Shown: positions 8,430 to 17,347, counted from the stretch's first letter. The stretch: DNA of 51,487 nt from Lachnospiraceae bacterium (GCA_017552985.1 JAFZNO010000054.1:1-51487), one strand, 5' to 3'. Numbers and translations: made by a program. The notes: generated by a model from the letters alone, not told the origin.

Positions 8430-10428
8430 TCCCTTCTCCTTCATAAAGCGAAAAATCAATGGTTCTGGCCGCCTCGTCGCAGGCATCCGCGACCACCCTT
8501 ACGGGCATTCCAAGCTGAAACCGCCTTCCAGTGGCCTCTCCCACCATGTCACCTGATTTTTCCTCAAAGAAATAATAATCTCCCGGAAGCTTTGCCACGT
8601 GGATCATGCCCTCCACGGTATTTAAGAGCTCCACGTACAATCCCCATCCGGTAACCCCTGAGATCACGCCGTCAAAGACTTCTCCCAGTCTCTGCGACAT
8701 ATATTGTACTTTCTTTAGCTTATCCACCTCGCGCTCCGCCTCGTCAGCCCGCCTCTCCAGTTTGGAGGATTGCTCGGCCACGCCGGGCAGGATCTCGCGG
8801 TAATGCGCCATTTTTTCCTCCGTCAGCCTGCCGCGCAGCTGGTCCCGGATAATACGATGGATCTGTAAGTCCGGATACCTGCGGATTGGCGACGTGAAAT
8901 GGCAATAATACTTGCATGCAAGTCCGAAATGCCCGCTGCAATAATCACTGTACTTTGCCTGTTGCATGCTTCGCAGTACCATTCTGCTGATCATGGCCTC
9001 CTCCGGCGTTCCCTGGATCTTATCCAACAGCTTTTGAATCTCCTTCGGATGGATTTCCCCGCTACCCACCTTATTCCCAAAGCGGTCTGTCGTCTTTAAG
9101 GAATATCCCATGTTGCTGATCATGCCGGAGAGTCTTGCAAATCGTTCTTCCTCCGGCGCCCCGTGCACGCGGTAGACAAATGGGGCCTCCATCCAATAAA
9201 AATGCTCCGCGACGGTTTCATTTGCCGCAAGCATGAAATCCTCTATGATCCTCGTCGCCTCATTTCTGTCATAGGGTCCGACGTAGGAAGGCATTCCCGC
9301 CTCGTCCAGCAAGATCTGGCACTCCGGCAGGTCAAAGTCAATGCCGCCGCGCTCACGCCTTCTCGCCCGAAGCAGTCCCGCAAGCTTTTCCATCAGGCGG
9401 AAATCCTCTAACAGATACGCGTATTTCCGGTATTCTTCCCTCAAAACGGCCTGTTCGTCCGCCAGAAGTTCCTTCACTACCGCATAACTCATTCTCTGGT
9501 CCACGTTGATCACGGATTCCGTGATCTCATGGTCCAGGATCTCGCCCTTTTCATTGATCTTCATCAGACAGCTCAGCGCCAGCCTGTCCTCTCCGGCATT
9601 CAGGGAACAAATGCCGTTACAGAGTACGTGGGGCAACATGGGGATCACTCGATCCACCAGGTAAACGCTGGTTCCCCTGCGCTTTGCTTCCTTATCCAGC
9701 GCGGAATTCTCCTGCACGTAATTTGACACGTCCGCGATGTGTACGCCCAAATGGTAATACGTTCCATCATAAGATATGCTGACGGCATCATCCAAATCCT
9801 TTGCGTCCTCTCCATCGATTGTGACCATCCGGAGTCCCCGCAGGTCTCTCCTGCCCAGGCAATCCGCCTCAGAGACAGGCTTTGCCACCCTGGCGGCCTG
9901 ATTCAGGACGGCCTCCTCAAATTCCATCGGAATTTCAAGCCCCCTGACAATCGACAAGATATCCACGCCCGGATCATTTACGTGCCCCAGGATCTCCGTG
10001 ATCTTCCCCTCAGGACTCCGGAAGCCCGAGACGGGATTCCGGCTGCCATAATCCGTGATCTCCACGACAACCTTATGCCCGGATACCGCGCCCTTAGAGA
10101 ACTCACCGGGGACAAAAACGTCTTGGCTTAATCTAACGGCATCCGGAATGACAAATCCAAAATGCGTGTTCTTCGCCTGATCAAAGGTACCGATCAAGTG
10201 CGTGATCCCATGACTTACAATCCTTACAACCTTAGCCGTACGCCTTTGTCCTCTTTTGGCACCCGCATCCGGCAGGATCTCCACCACGTCTTCATGGAAC
10301 GCATTTCCCGTCTGATCGGCGGGAATATAAAAATCTTCCGGATATCCGTCTACCGTCACAAATCCAAATCCCTTGGAATGAGCGGTAAACTTTCCGGCAA
10401 GTAGTTCACTATTCTTAATTTTACTCAC
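8410..10428 (-). CDS. rnr: ribonuclease R
   Basis: This is a 3'-to-5' processive exoribonuclease of the RNB family that degrades structured RNA and works with SmpB-tmRNA in mRNA quality control. The 672 residues show an N-terminal cold-shock-like OB region ([17 protein letters not shown]). The RNB catalytic core follows, with [16 protein letters not shown] carrying the metal-binding aspartates, then [13 protein letters not shown] near its end. A C-terminal S1 domain starts near [20 protein letters not shown]. It is slightly short because the lysine-rich tail is missing. It lies between secG and smpB in the classic Firmicutes order, although a terminator hairpin separates it from secG. Confidence 0.97.
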   Translation of the reverse strand: MSKIKNSELLAGKFTAHSKGFGFVTVDGYPEDFYIPADQTGNAFHEDVVEILPDAGAKRGQRRTAKVVRIVSHGITHLIGTFDQAKNTHFGFVIPDAVRLSQDVFVPGEFSKGAVSGHKVVVEITDYGSRNPVSGFRSPEGKITEILGHVNDPGVDILSIVRGLEIPMEFEEAVLNQAARVAKPVSEADCLGRRDLRGLRMVTIDGEDAKDLDDAVSISYDGTYYHLGVHIADVSNYVQENSALDKEAKRRGTSVYLVDRVIPMLPHVLCNGICSLNAGEDRLALSCLMKINEKGEILDHEITESVINVDQRMSYAVVKELLADEQAVLREEYRKYAYLLEDFRLMEKLAGLLRARRRERGGIDFDLPECQILLDEAGMPSYVGPYDRNEATRIIEDFMLAANETVAEHFYWMEAPFVYRVHGAPEEERFARLSGMISNMGYSLKTTDRFGNKVGSGEIHPKEIQKLLDKIQGTPEEAMISRMVLRSMQQAKYSDYCSGHFGLACKYYCHFTSPIRRYPDLQIHRIIRDQLRGRLTEEKMAHYREILPGVAEQSSKLERRADEAEREVDKLKKVQYMSQRLGEVFDGVISGVTGWGLYVELLNTVEGMIHVAKLPGDYYFFEEKSGDMVGEATGRRFQLGMPVRVVADACDEAARTIDFSLYEGEGNEQERA

Positions 10429-10459
10429 TTTACAAACTCCATGTTTCTACAAAAAGCGC

Positions 10460-10490
10460 GAAAAAAAACACCCTTTTGCAAGAGTGTTTT
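10460..10490 (-). terminator. intrinsic terminator or attenuator between secG and rnr
   Basis: An 11-base-pair stem (AAAACACTCTT with AAGGGTGTTTT, loop GCAA) is followed by an eight-base T-tract on the minus strand. It would end secG transcripts; rnr then needs read-through or its own promoter. Confidence 0.8.
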
Positions 10491-10498
10491 CATGATCC

Positions 10499-10738
10499 TT
10501 AAATCACGTTCAGGTTTAACGCCACCGTCAGCGCCAAGAAGCAGACTGCCAAAACCTTTGTGATCTTAACGAGCATGCCTTCCATGGAACGGCCTTTATT
10601 CTTGCCCCAGTAGCTCTCTGCCGCGCCGCTGATGGAACCAAGTCCCTGCGCCTTGCCTTCCTGCATCAAAACCAAAATAACCAATGCAACACTCACGATA
10701 ATATATAAAATTGATAAGATAATTCTGATCGCGCCCAT
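10499..10738 (-). CDS. secG: preprotein translocase subunit SecG
   Basis: This is a small subunit of the SecYEG channel in the cytoplasmic membrane. The 79 residues hold two membrane helices (about 4-23 and 56-77) with the family loop LMQEGKAQGLGSISGAAESYWGKNKGR between them. A strong ribosome-binding site (TAGGAGGT) lies 5-6 bases before the ATG. It is the first gene of the secG-rnr-smpB-ssrA group, with its own promoter at 10769-10797. Confidence 0.96.
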   Translation of the reverse strand: MGAIRIILSILYIIVSVALVILVLMQEGKAQGLGSISGAAESYWGKNKGRSMEGMLVKITKVLAVCFLALTVALNLNVI

Positions 10739-10768
10739 TTTTTACCTCCTAAGCTATAAGCGAATGTT

Positions 10769-10797
10769 ATTGTAACACGTTGTTCTTGCGATTTCAA
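10769..10797 (-). promoter_or_regulatory. secG promoter
   Basis: TTGAAA, 17 bases, TACAAT on the minus strand fits a sigma-A promoter 30 bases before the secG ATG. It overlaps the divergent yqeG promoter, so the two may compete for RNA polymerase. Confidence 0.75.
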
Positions 10798-10814
10798 CTG
10801 TTTTTTGCTATGAT
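10786..10814 (+). promoter_or_regulatory. yqeG promoter
   Basis: TTGCGA, 17 bases, TATGAT on the plus strand lies 34 bases before the chosen yqeG start, overlapping the divergent secG promoter. Confidence 0.6.
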
Positions 10815-10848
10815 TATTACAATATTTCTAAGAAGCGAGGAATTCTCC

Positions 10849-11364
10849 ATGTTTTTGGACCGTTTTTATCCCGATCACGAAGTGGATTCGGCTTATTCCA
10901 TCGACTATTCTGCCCAGTTTGCGGACGGCAAGCGTGCCATCATTTACGACGTAGACAACACGCTGGTACCCCACGGCGCGCCTGCAGACGAACGGGCCAA
11001 GGCCCTGTTTGCCACTCTCCATTCCCTGGGGTTTCGCACGCTCCTTCTCTCCAACAATAAGGAGCCGCGCGTAAAATCCTTCAGCGACGCCGTTGGCAGC
11101 ACCTATATTTACAAAGCCGGAAAGCCAGGCCAGGCCGGTTATCTCCGCGCCATGCAAAAGCTGGGCTCCACTCCGGCGACCACGCTCTTTGTCGGCGACC
11201 AGCTCTTCACGGACGTATGGGGTGCCAAAAAGGCCGGCATCGAAACCTACCTTGTAAAGCCCATCCATCCCAAGGAAGAGATCCAGATCGTACTCAAGCG
11301 CCGCCTGGAGCGCATCGTACTTCACTTCTATCACAAAAACGTGTCACGGGGACGTGTCTCCTGA
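10849..11364 (+). CDS. YqeG family HAD phosphatase
   Basis: This is a 171-residue HAD-superfamily phosphatase of the YqeG (IIIA) type; the substrate is uncertain. Motif I is IIYDVDNTLV, motif II is LLLSNNKEPR, motif III is near the lysine of GKPGQAGYLRAM and motif IV is FVGDQLFTDVWGAKKAGI. I chose the ATG at 10849 because GAGG lies upstream and the family N-terminus (MFLDRFYPD) starts here; the ATG at 10780 would lie upstream of the promoter -10 box. The last seven codons and the stop fall inside a palindromic repeat (11341-11367), so the native C-terminus may have been replaced by repeat sequence. In many Firmicutes yqeG precedes yqeH and aroE, but here it stands alone. Confidence 0.9.
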   Translation: MFLDRFYPDHEVDSAYSIDYSAQFADGKRAIIYDVDNTLVPHGAPADERAKALFATLHSLGFRTLLLSNNKEPRVKSFSDAVGSTYIYKAGKPGQAGYLRAMQKLGSTPATTLFVGDQLFTDVWGAKKAGIETYLVKPIHPKEEIQIVLKRRLERIVLHFYHKNVSRGRVS

Positions 11365-11406
11365 CACGTTTTTTGTGTCATGGGGACGTGTCTCTTGACA
11401 CGTTTT
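11337..11406 (+). repeat. tandem REP-like palindromes that also form a double terminator
   Basis: Two 27-base copies (11341-11367 and 11375-11401) sit 34 bases apart. Each starts GTGTCA, ends TGACAC and holds GGGGACGTGTCTC in between; they differ at two positions. With flanking AAC and GTT each folds into a stem followed by a T-run on the plus strand, so each could terminate yqeG. Similar GTGTCA-type elements are found scattered in Lachnospiraceae genomes, which I recall rather than tested. The first copy supplies the yqeG stop codon. Confidence 0.8.
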
Positions 11407-11413
11407 TGTTCTT

Positions 11414-12094
11414 CTATTGCTTGTTATAATATTTTATGCCGCTGTCTGGCAGGAAGTAGGTTCGCAGGTATCCGTCCGTGGAAACCACCACAAACTCATT
11501 GGTCTCCTCCAGATAGTAAATGTCATCCCCGTCTTCCTTTTCAATCTTGTGAAGCGCGTCCGGATTTGCGACCACTGCCGCAGCTGCCGCTTCATAATCC
11601 TTGGCATTGGCAAATCCCATGTCCTTACCGTGCTTCTCATAATGCTGGTCTAACAATTTCTTGCTTCGAAACTTTAAGGCCGTTTCCGCCGCTGCCGTAT
11701 TTTCCGGCTTCGGGGTTGCCGTAACCTTCGGCGTGGCCGTTGGCTTTGGCGTGGCCGTCGGTTTTGCCGTCTTTTCCGGCTTGGGCGTCGCCGTTGCCTT
11801 CGGCGTGGCGGTTGGCTTCTCCGTCGGTTTTACCGTCGCCGTAGGCTTAGGCGTCGGTTTCTCCGTCTTCTCCGGCTTAGGCGTCGCTGCCTTCGCCAAC
11901 TCCTCCGACGATCCCTCCGGCTCCACGGTTTCCAGGTTAACAACGTCCGGTTCCGCAGTCTCGAGCGTTACGACGTCCTGTTCGCTTCCGCCTCCGATCA
12001 GCCGGTCAAACAGAGGCGATCGGATAAACAACAGAAGGAGCACCAACAGGACCGTCACCACGGACCCTAATATCTTTTTGTTTTTGCCACTCAT
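11414..12094 (-). CDS. membrane-anchored protein with TPKP stalk and possible BECR-like C-terminal domain
   Basis: This 226-residue protein is the last gene of the AAA+ operon, 12 bases after the zinc-ribbon gene. A cytoplasmic MSGKNKK start leads to one membrane helix (about 9-24), an acidic segment, then about 70 residues of Thr/Pro/Lys/Ala repeats (TPKPTATPK, TEKPTATPKA) that form a stalk. The last 85 residues are a compact domain with LLDQHYEKHGKDMGF, a helix, then DDIYYLEETNEFVVV and GYLRTYFLP. The H-x3-H helix followed by a beta hairpin ending in a Thr is the pattern of BECR-fold RNases and toxin domains. That is an inference from pattern alone. The function is unknown. Confidence 0.75.
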   Translation of the reverse strand: MSGKNKKILGSVVTVLLVLLLLFIRSPLFDRLIGGGSEQDVVTLETAEPDVVNLETVEPEGSSEELAKAATPKPEKTEKPTPKPTATVKPTEKPTATPKATATPKPEKTAKPTATPKPTATPKVTATPKPENTAAAETALKFRSKKLLDQHYEKHGKDMGFANAKDYEAAAAAVVANPDALHKIEKEDGDDIYYLEETNEFVVVSTDGYLRTYFLPDSGIKYYNKQ

Positions 12095-12106
12095 CTTCCA
12101 ATCCTC

Positions 12107-13408
12107 TTACTGTTGCTTCGGCTTCTCCCGCTTTTCCGTCTTGCTGTACAGGAAGTTATCCTCGCGTCTTCCAAGCACTACGGAATTCTTATCCATATAG
12201 GCGCTTGCCGTGGTCTTCTGATGCACCGTATTCATGGAGCTCACCAAAGTTCCAACGCGAATGCCTCCCACAACGCCGGAGATCAAGATGCCTACGATCT
12301 CACGGACGATGTTGATCCCACCCTCAAAACCAATCGCAATGATCACGTTCGCAACCACAAGAGCGATCGCCATAGCGATGACAAACTGGATCACGGCCTT
12401 CTTCTTGTCGATGGGCAGGGCGCCAACCAGTTTACCCGTCTGACCGTTGATTCCAAATACGTATTTCTTTTCCTCATATTCCGTCGTCATCATCCAGACG
12501 GGCAGCATTGCATATTCCGCCCTGGCATTGGACAGATTGATCTTTTCGGAAGTCGCCTTGACCTCCTTATACTCAGAAACCTCCTGGCGCAGCCTGTCGC
12601 GGAACGAATTCTCAACGCGCTCGTTCGCCCTGGGCCTTGCGTCCACCTCCTGCACGTCGTATCGGTCTGCGAGATATCCGCTAAAGTAAGCTGCGTCATA
12701 TTGTACTGCCTTGCTCAAATCAAAAGGCTCAATGGAATCCATGACCGCGTCATCCATCTTCGTGGATGCGTCCACGGGAATCCTCTGGAAATCCATGGCT
12801 CCGCTGCGGATCATGCGATAATGATCCTTCTTCTCGTATTTGTATTGTGCGTCTTCCCAGTTCTGCGTCTTTACGCCCTCATAGAAAATCGTTCCGTCCG
12901 CATGACAGCTGTAAAGCCAGAAAGGAACGTACAGACCAGTGATGGAATCGATCCTGTTTCTGTCAACGAAGGCATCCGGCAAAAGAACTTTGCCCTTCGT
13001 AAACTCATTCAGCGCGTTCTTTGCCTTTTCCTTGGTGATGATAAAAGGCAGAACCACGTCCGGACGATACATGCCTTCAAACGAGGTCTTGATAATGGAG
13101 AAATTACCACAGTACGGACATTCCGTGGCAGCCGTGTTCTCGTCAGCCACCATCTGCGCGCCACAGTCAGGACAACTGTAACCCGTGATCTTGCCGTCTT
13201 CATCCGTGATCATGGAGGAGGAAGAACTGGAAGTCTGCCAGTTCATGTCCGACCCGCCCGCCATCTCTTCCTTTGCCTTTTCCTCGGCAATAATCTGCTC
13301 CATGGCGAACGTAGACTCACAGTAAGGACAGCTCATCATTTCCTTTTCGCCGTCATAAACCAATTTTGCACCACAACATGGACAAGTAAACTGATTCAGA
13401 TCTTTCAT
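12107..13408 (-). CDS. double zinc-ribbon membrane protein (TFIIB-type ribbon)
   Basis: This is a 433-residue protein. Two zinc ribbons fill the N-terminus: CPCC at residue about 9 with CPYC near 28, then CPDC with CPYC between about 74 and 97. A soluble domain of about 220 residues follows (YVPFWLYSCHADG, YEEKKYVFGINGQTGKLVG). Two C-terminal membrane helices (VIQFVIAMAIALVVANVIIA and IVGILISGVVGGI) then lead to a short tail. Such proteins are often annotated as TFIIB-type zinc ribbon-containing. They are probably membrane-tethered cytoplasmic factors; no catalytic motif is visible. It follows the TelA-like gene by 18 bases in the same operon. Confidence 0.8.
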   Translation of the reverse strand: MKDLNQFTCPCCGAKLVYDGEKEMMSCPYCESTFAMEQIIAEEKAKEEMAGGSDMNWQTSSSSSSMITDEDGKITGYSCPDCGAQMVADENTAATECPYCGNFSIIKTSFEGMYRPDVVLPFIITKEKAKNALNEFTKGKVLLPDAFVDRNRIDSITGLYVPFWLYSCHADGTIFYEGVKTQNWEDAQYKYEKKDHYRMIRSGAMDFQRIPVDASTKMDDAVMDSIEPFDLSKAVQYDAAYFSGYLADRYDVQEVDARPRANERVENSFRDRLRQEVSEYKEVKATSEKINLSNARAEYAMLPVWMMTTEYEEKKYVFGINGQTGKLVGALPIDKKKAVIQFVIAMAIALVVANVIIAIGFEGGINIVREIVGILISGVVGGIRVGTLVSSMNTVHQKTTASAYMDKNSVVLGRREDNFLYSKTEKREKPKQQ

Positions 13409-13426
13409 CCTTCGTTTCCCCCAATA

Positions 13427-14179
13427 TTAGTTTGTATGATTTCTCGCCGTAAACAGCGAACCAAAACCACCATTCATTTTACCACGTTTGCTTCCTGGTT
13501 GCAAAGACAACGTGAGCTCATCTTCGGCATCATCCCATCCGTCGCAAAGCTTTTCCATTTCCTTGACGCTGTTTCGGATCAGTGCCTTCGTCTCGTTTAC
13601 GGTCTTCTGGCCCGTATCCATGGAAATGCGGTTACTCACCAGCGGGATTAGATTCATTTGCACGTTCCAAATTTTCTCGGCAATCGAAAAACAGTTATCT
13701 TCCGCGAGCTTAAGCTGCGGCGAAAAGCTTCTCGCCACGGCCTGGGTCGTTCTCAGCTCCTGCGTTCTCTTTTTCAGCGTGCTCTCAAGGGCATCCCCCG
13801 CATCCTTTTCCAGAGCCGCCTTCTTAAATCCGGTCTTGGAAAACGTATCCGCATCCTGAATCTTTCCATCAATCTCCAGAAGATAAACCTCGTTGACTTC
13901 ACGAAGCTCCTTTAGAAGATTACCTTCCTTCAAAAGGTCAATGCGGATTTCCAAAAAGCGCCGCCGGATCTCGTCCAGACGTTGCTCCATCTGTAACGTG
14001 GTGCGTACGTCCGCGTCACTCGCCATGGCAAGGATCTCATCAAAGAACCCAAAGACCTCCGAGAAATCCCGCTGCTTCATAATGTCCGCCGAAACCTTAT
14101 TTAATTCAGCTATTTTTTGTTGTACGCCAAGTCCATAATTTAATATGGACGATACATCCTTTACGTCAATGCCGTTCAT
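13427..14179 (-). CDS. TelA-like (toxic anion resistance family) protein, short form
   Basis: This 250-residue, mostly helical cytoplasmic protein resembles the TelA/KlaA family. The segments LLKEGNLLKELREVNEVYLLEIDGKI and AEKIWNVQMNLIPLVSNRISM match the positions where TelA proteins carry their conserved Asn-x3-Tyr/Phe and Gln-x3-Leu-Ile-Pro-Leu signatures. TelA proteins are usually over 320 residues, so this is a short version lacking part of the helical N-terminus. TelA was linked to tellurite resistance, and family members recur with stress AAA+ systems. The start overlaps the upstream gene by 4 bases (ATGA), showing tight coupling. The family call is by eye. Confidence 0.6.
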   Translation of the reverse strand: MNGIDVKDVSSILNYGLGVQQKIAELNKVSADIMKQRDFSEVFGFFDEILAMASDADVRTTLQMEQRLDEIRRRFLEIRIDLLKEGNLLKELREVNEVYLLEIDGKIQDADTFSKTGFKKAALEKDAGDALESTLKKRTQELRTTQAVARSFSPQLKLAEDNCFSIAEKIWNVQMNLIPLVSNRISMDTGQKTVNETKALIRNSVKEMEKLCDGWDDAEDELTLSLQPGSKRGKMNGGFGSLFTARNHTN

Positions 14180-15078
14180 CTATACTCCTTCGCGTAATCC
14201 GAGTATTTCGGTACCTTGATCTCTTTCGTCAGATGCAAATATTCGAAAAATGCGTCTGCGTCCCTGTATAAATTCCTTCCACGGATCCCAATCTCATGCG
14301 GTGACTGGATCAGGATCTTGTCTTCCCCAATGTTTAAACACTTTCTCACCAGCTTCTCCGGCAGGACGCCTCCGTAACCCACGCCCCATTTCTCGTGGAA
14401 CGGCATGGATTCCTTCACCCTGACCAAAAGCCGCCGGATAAATTCCTTTCCGCAGAGCGGATAATAGCATTTACCCACGTTCAGCACTTCTCCTGGCTTT
14501 TTCAACTGGATGTCCGCAATAAAGATCTCATTGTACAGGCTGCTGGCTTCAAACGCATACAGGTTCACGCCAATGCTGTGCTGTTCAAACAAACTGATCA
14601 GATTGAGGGTCAAAATGCCGCGGTGACGGATCTCATTCTCCGTTGTGTCGCCGCTGTAAGCCAAGTTTATGTAGACGTCTATAAACTTCTTCTCCTTGGC
14701 CTTATCCAACCGGTACATGGTCTTTGGCGTTCCCGCCACAAAGTTCGGCACGTTCGGTCTCGAACCCACGATGGCAGGAACGGATCTTCGCACGTTCTGC
14801 GCCTTAACGTTCGTCTTCTCCAAATCCTTTTTCAGCTGCATGAACAAAGGAAAACCTTCCGCGTATCCGCCGTGGCAATACGCGATCGCCTGTTCCAGCG
14901 GAGCGCCGGCAAATTTCTCCGGCATGTAAAGACTCTTTTGCGACGGGAAAATACGCTCATTCACCGGCGGGTCCGACTTTAGGTAAAGTTCTAGTTCCGT
15001 CAGGGAATGAAAGTCTATCCGGTAGACGTTATATAAATTGTTGTCATCCGAAAACGGATACGTAGGCCTTACCTGCAT
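14176..15078 (-). CDS. unknown protein, possible VWA-like partner of the AAA+ ATPase
   Basis: This 300-residue soluble protein shares a 1-base overlap with the AAA+ gene (TAATG) and a 4-base overlap with the TelA-like gene. The N-terminal half has HSLTELELYLKSDPP and AIAYCHGGYAEG. The middle has KFIDVYINLAYSGDTTENEI, then RHRGILTLNLISLFEQHSIG and VNLYAFEAS, a strand-helix-strand pattern like a von Willebrand A core. No MIDAS DxSxS motif is visible. Similar pairs of an AAA+ ATPase with a partner of this layout (DUF7192-like) occur in phages and plasmids, as I recall. MoxR/CbbQ ATPases usually work on VWA partners, so a client-handling role is a reasonable guess. Confidence 0.5.
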   Translation of the reverse strand: MQVRPTYPFSDDNNLYNVYRIDFHSLTELELYLKSDPPVNERIFPSQKSLYMPEKFAGAPLEQAIAYCHGGYAEGFPLFMQLKKDLEKTNVKAQNVRRSVPAIVGSRPNVPNFVAGTPKTMYRLDKAKEKKFIDVYINLAYSGDTTENEIRHRGILTLNLISLFEQHSIGVNLYAFEASSLYNEIFIADIQLKKPGEVLNVGKCYYPLCGKEFIRRLLVRVKESMPFHEKWGVGYGGVLPEKLVRKCLNIGEDKILIQSPHEIGIRGRNLYRDADAFFEYLHLTKEIKVPKYSDYAKEYR

Positions 15079-17342
15079 TACGTTCTCTTACCTCTTTTTC
15101 TAATGCGTTCCACTTCATCTGCAAAAATCTGATAAATGCCATACGACAAGTCACTTTTCTTGATCAGCTTAGCGAGTTCTTCCTTCAGGAAGCCAAGGTA
15201 TTCCGGCTCCTTCGTCTGAACAAACTCATAATTCATGATCTTTTGCGGCGTAAAACTTGTGTCATCCATATATCTCTTGATTCTGAATGCGTCTCTTGTC
15301 GTGAAGATACCCTGTGCCGGCACGCCGCAGGCTTCCTCCCAGCGATCCGTCGCCTTACGGAAGGCGCAGGCAAACTCGAACCAGTCAGGATAGTTGGACA
15401 AAATGGCTTGCTCCACGCGGTTGTCATAATCCACGTACACGGGGATCATACGCTGCTGGACGGACTCCTCGATCTTTTCACGAGTGCTGTAATTGACGTC
15501 CGCACCGCTTCCGTCCGTGTTACCTGCCGCGATCACGCGGAAATTCGCGTGTCTCTCCACGCGCTCACCGCCCGGGAAGCAATAGTTGGACCGCTCCTGA
15601 TTTGACAGGAAGGAGTTCAACTTGACGGTAGCCTTGGCATTACCATTGTCCAACTCATCGCAGAATGCGATGCCGCCGTATTTATACAAGCGATAAAAAT
15701 TGGACTCACTGTAATCTCCCATGGCCGTCACGTAGCCAAGGATGTCATATTCCTCATTGATGTAACCAATATCAGAACAATCCAGGCCCAGGATCTCACC
15801 GATCTGGTTTACCATGAAGGTTTTTCCACAGCCGGAAGGTCCGATCAAATAAGGATTGACGTTTTCCATGACTGCCGTGATCACGTCGTCAAAGGCTTCG
15901 TGGAAAATTTCACCCTCCTCCATCCTTCTCTTTTTCTCCGCCTGAACCATGGCATAACGCTCCGTAAAAGGAATCCTTCTGTCGAGAAGAGGATTCACGG
16001 GCGGAATAATCCGGTGTTCCTTCTTTGCAGCTGCTGCAGAAGATACTTGAACGGATGCCTGCGCGCCCGTCCCGCTGACTGCCGCCTTGTATTCTTCGGA
16101 GCGGCTCTTCGCGCCCTTCGTCGGAGCCTGTACGGCCTCCTGCTGCGCCGGCGCCTCAGCTTCCTGAACGTTCACGGATTCTTTTTGCAATCTCTCGATC
16201 ATGGAATCGTTCAGCATGGTAAGCTTTTCGATCTTTTGAAGAATGGCCTCGTCCATGCGGGAGTTTTCCACAAATTTCTGGATCTTGTCGTCATCCTCCG
16301 CCACCTTGCGAAGTCTTTTGATCACGCCGTCCGCATCCCTTCCGATCGCAGCTATGTCAGCCGATGCCGTAGCCGTGATCGCCTTCGCCTGGGACTTGTA
16401 CTTCGTGAGTTCTGATTCCGCCTCAGAGAACATCTGCTTTAAGAACAGATCCTTTTCCATCAGAATGGATTTCCTTTGGATCTCCTCGCATTCCCTCATG
16501 GCGTCTTCCAAAGCAGTCTTGGCATTCTCCGTCTTTGCATCCAGATAGTCAGACATATTCTGCTGGATCGTCTTAGACTTTCCGTCCATTTCATCCGTGA
16601 TGCGTTTGATCTTCTGGCACCTGCGGTCCAAGAGTTCCAACAGGTTCTTGCCGTTTTCGATCGTGAGTTCCGCCTTGCTGACGTTCTTTTCCACCTCTGC
16701 CAGTCTCACCGGATCCACGTCATAAACGCCATTGTTCTTGCGCAGCTTCGCTATCTCATCCTGCATGACTGCATCATAATTGCTCAGCCTTGTTACGTTC
16801 AGGCGGCCAACCACCTTTAACAGATTAGCCAGATAGCCCATGTCTTCCACAAAGTATTCCCTTGCTTCCAGTCCATAAATGCGGATCTTGTCAAAAATGG
16901 GCTTTGAGTTCTTAAGGTTGTTGATCACCTGCGCGATGCACAGGTAATTCTTTTTGTCACTGAAGGTGGAATACAGGCCTAAGTCAAACAATTCCTTTGC
17001 GATCAGGCCGTCGATTCCGATCAACGCCTTAAAGATGGCAACCGTATTGTCAAAATCAGGCGTCTTTTCTCCCAGAATGAAAAGATCACTATAGACGGCT
17101 TCCGCGTTATGGATCAGCCCGGGTAACGCACTCGCAAGGCGCGTGCCCTGCCGGATGGTCTCCACCACCTCCACGTACAACATCAGCGGCTTTATGTCCG
17201 GCGTGCTTTTCCCGTCTCTGATCCTGTCCAGCTCAAGAATCAGGGTTTCTATGTCTTCCGACTTTTTATATCTCTTTAAACCATCAATGACCTTTCCAAG
17301 TCTTCTCTGCGCTTCCGCTTTATTTTCCCAATAATTTGCCAT
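15078..17342 (-). CDS. MoxR/CbbQ-type AAA+ ATPase with long coiled-coil N-terminal half
   Basis: This is a 754-residue protein. Residues about 1-400 are helical and coiled-coil-rich (KRYKKSEDIETLILELDRI, repeated Lys/Glu heptads). A variable, charged linker of about 70 residues follows. The C-terminal AAA+ module has Walker A GPSGCGKT (501-508), Walker B GIAFCDELDN (D562-E563), sensor 1 RVIAAGNTDGSG and an arginine-finger region VQQRMIPVYVDYD. This is the MoxR/CbbQ/GvpN branch of chaperone-like ATPases. I chose the ATG at 17342, 5 bases after the previous stop and with GGGGAAT upstream; the ATG at 17384 would give a 37-base overlap. It is the core of the operon. Confidence 0.85.
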   Translation of the reverse strand: MANYWENKAEAQRRLGKVIDGLKRYKKSEDIETLILELDRIRDGKSTPDIKPLMLYVEVVETIRQGTRLASALPGLIHNAEAVYSDLFILGEKTPDFDNTVAIFKALIGIDGLIAKELFDLGLYSTFSDKKNYLCIAQVINNLKNSKPIFDKIRIYGLEAREYFVEDMGYLANLLKVVGRLNVTRLSNYDAVMQDEIAKLRKNNGVYDVDPVRLAEVEKNVSKAELTIENGKNLLELLDRRCQKIKRITDEMDGKSKTIQQNMSDYLDAKTENAKTALEDAMRECEEIQRKSILMEKDLFLKQMFSEAESELTKYKSQAKAITATASADIAAIGRDADGVIKRLRKVAEDDDKIQKFVENSRMDEAILQKIEKLTMLNDSMIERLQKESVNVQEAEAPAQQEAVQAPTKGAKSRSEEYKAAVSGTGAQASVQVSSAAAAKKEHRIIPPVNPLLDRRIPFTERYAMVQAEKKRRMEEGEIFHEAFDDVITAVMENVNPYLIGPSGCGKTFMVNQIGEILGLDCSDIGYINEEYDILGYVTAMGDYSESNFYRLYKYGGIAFCDELDNGNAKATVKLNSFLSNQERSNYCFPGGERVERHANFRVIAAGNTDGSGADVNYSTREKIEESVQQRMIPVYVDYDNRVEQAILSNYPDWFEFACAFRKATDRWEEACGVPAQGIFTTRDAFRIKRYMDDTSFTPQKIMNYEFVQTKEPEYLGFLKEELAKLIKKSDLSYGIYQIFADEVERIRKRGKRT

Positions 17343-17347
17343 CTCTC

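Noticed and set aside
10828-11334. A 168-codon minus-strand frame opposite yqeG
   Set aside because: yqeG has clear HAD motifs, a promoter and a ribosome-binding site; the opposite frame has none.
12113-13651. A 512-codon open frame on the plus strand
   Set aside because: It lies wholly opposite the zinc-ribbon and TelA-like genes, has no ribosome-binding site or recognisable domain and shows a shadow-like composition rich in His, Arg and Leu.
14176-17342. The ATPase and its 300-residue partner as part of a prophage
   Set aside because: Similar pairs occur in phages, but no integrase, capsid, terminase or attachment site is present, and the genes are coupled to housekeeping rlmD.
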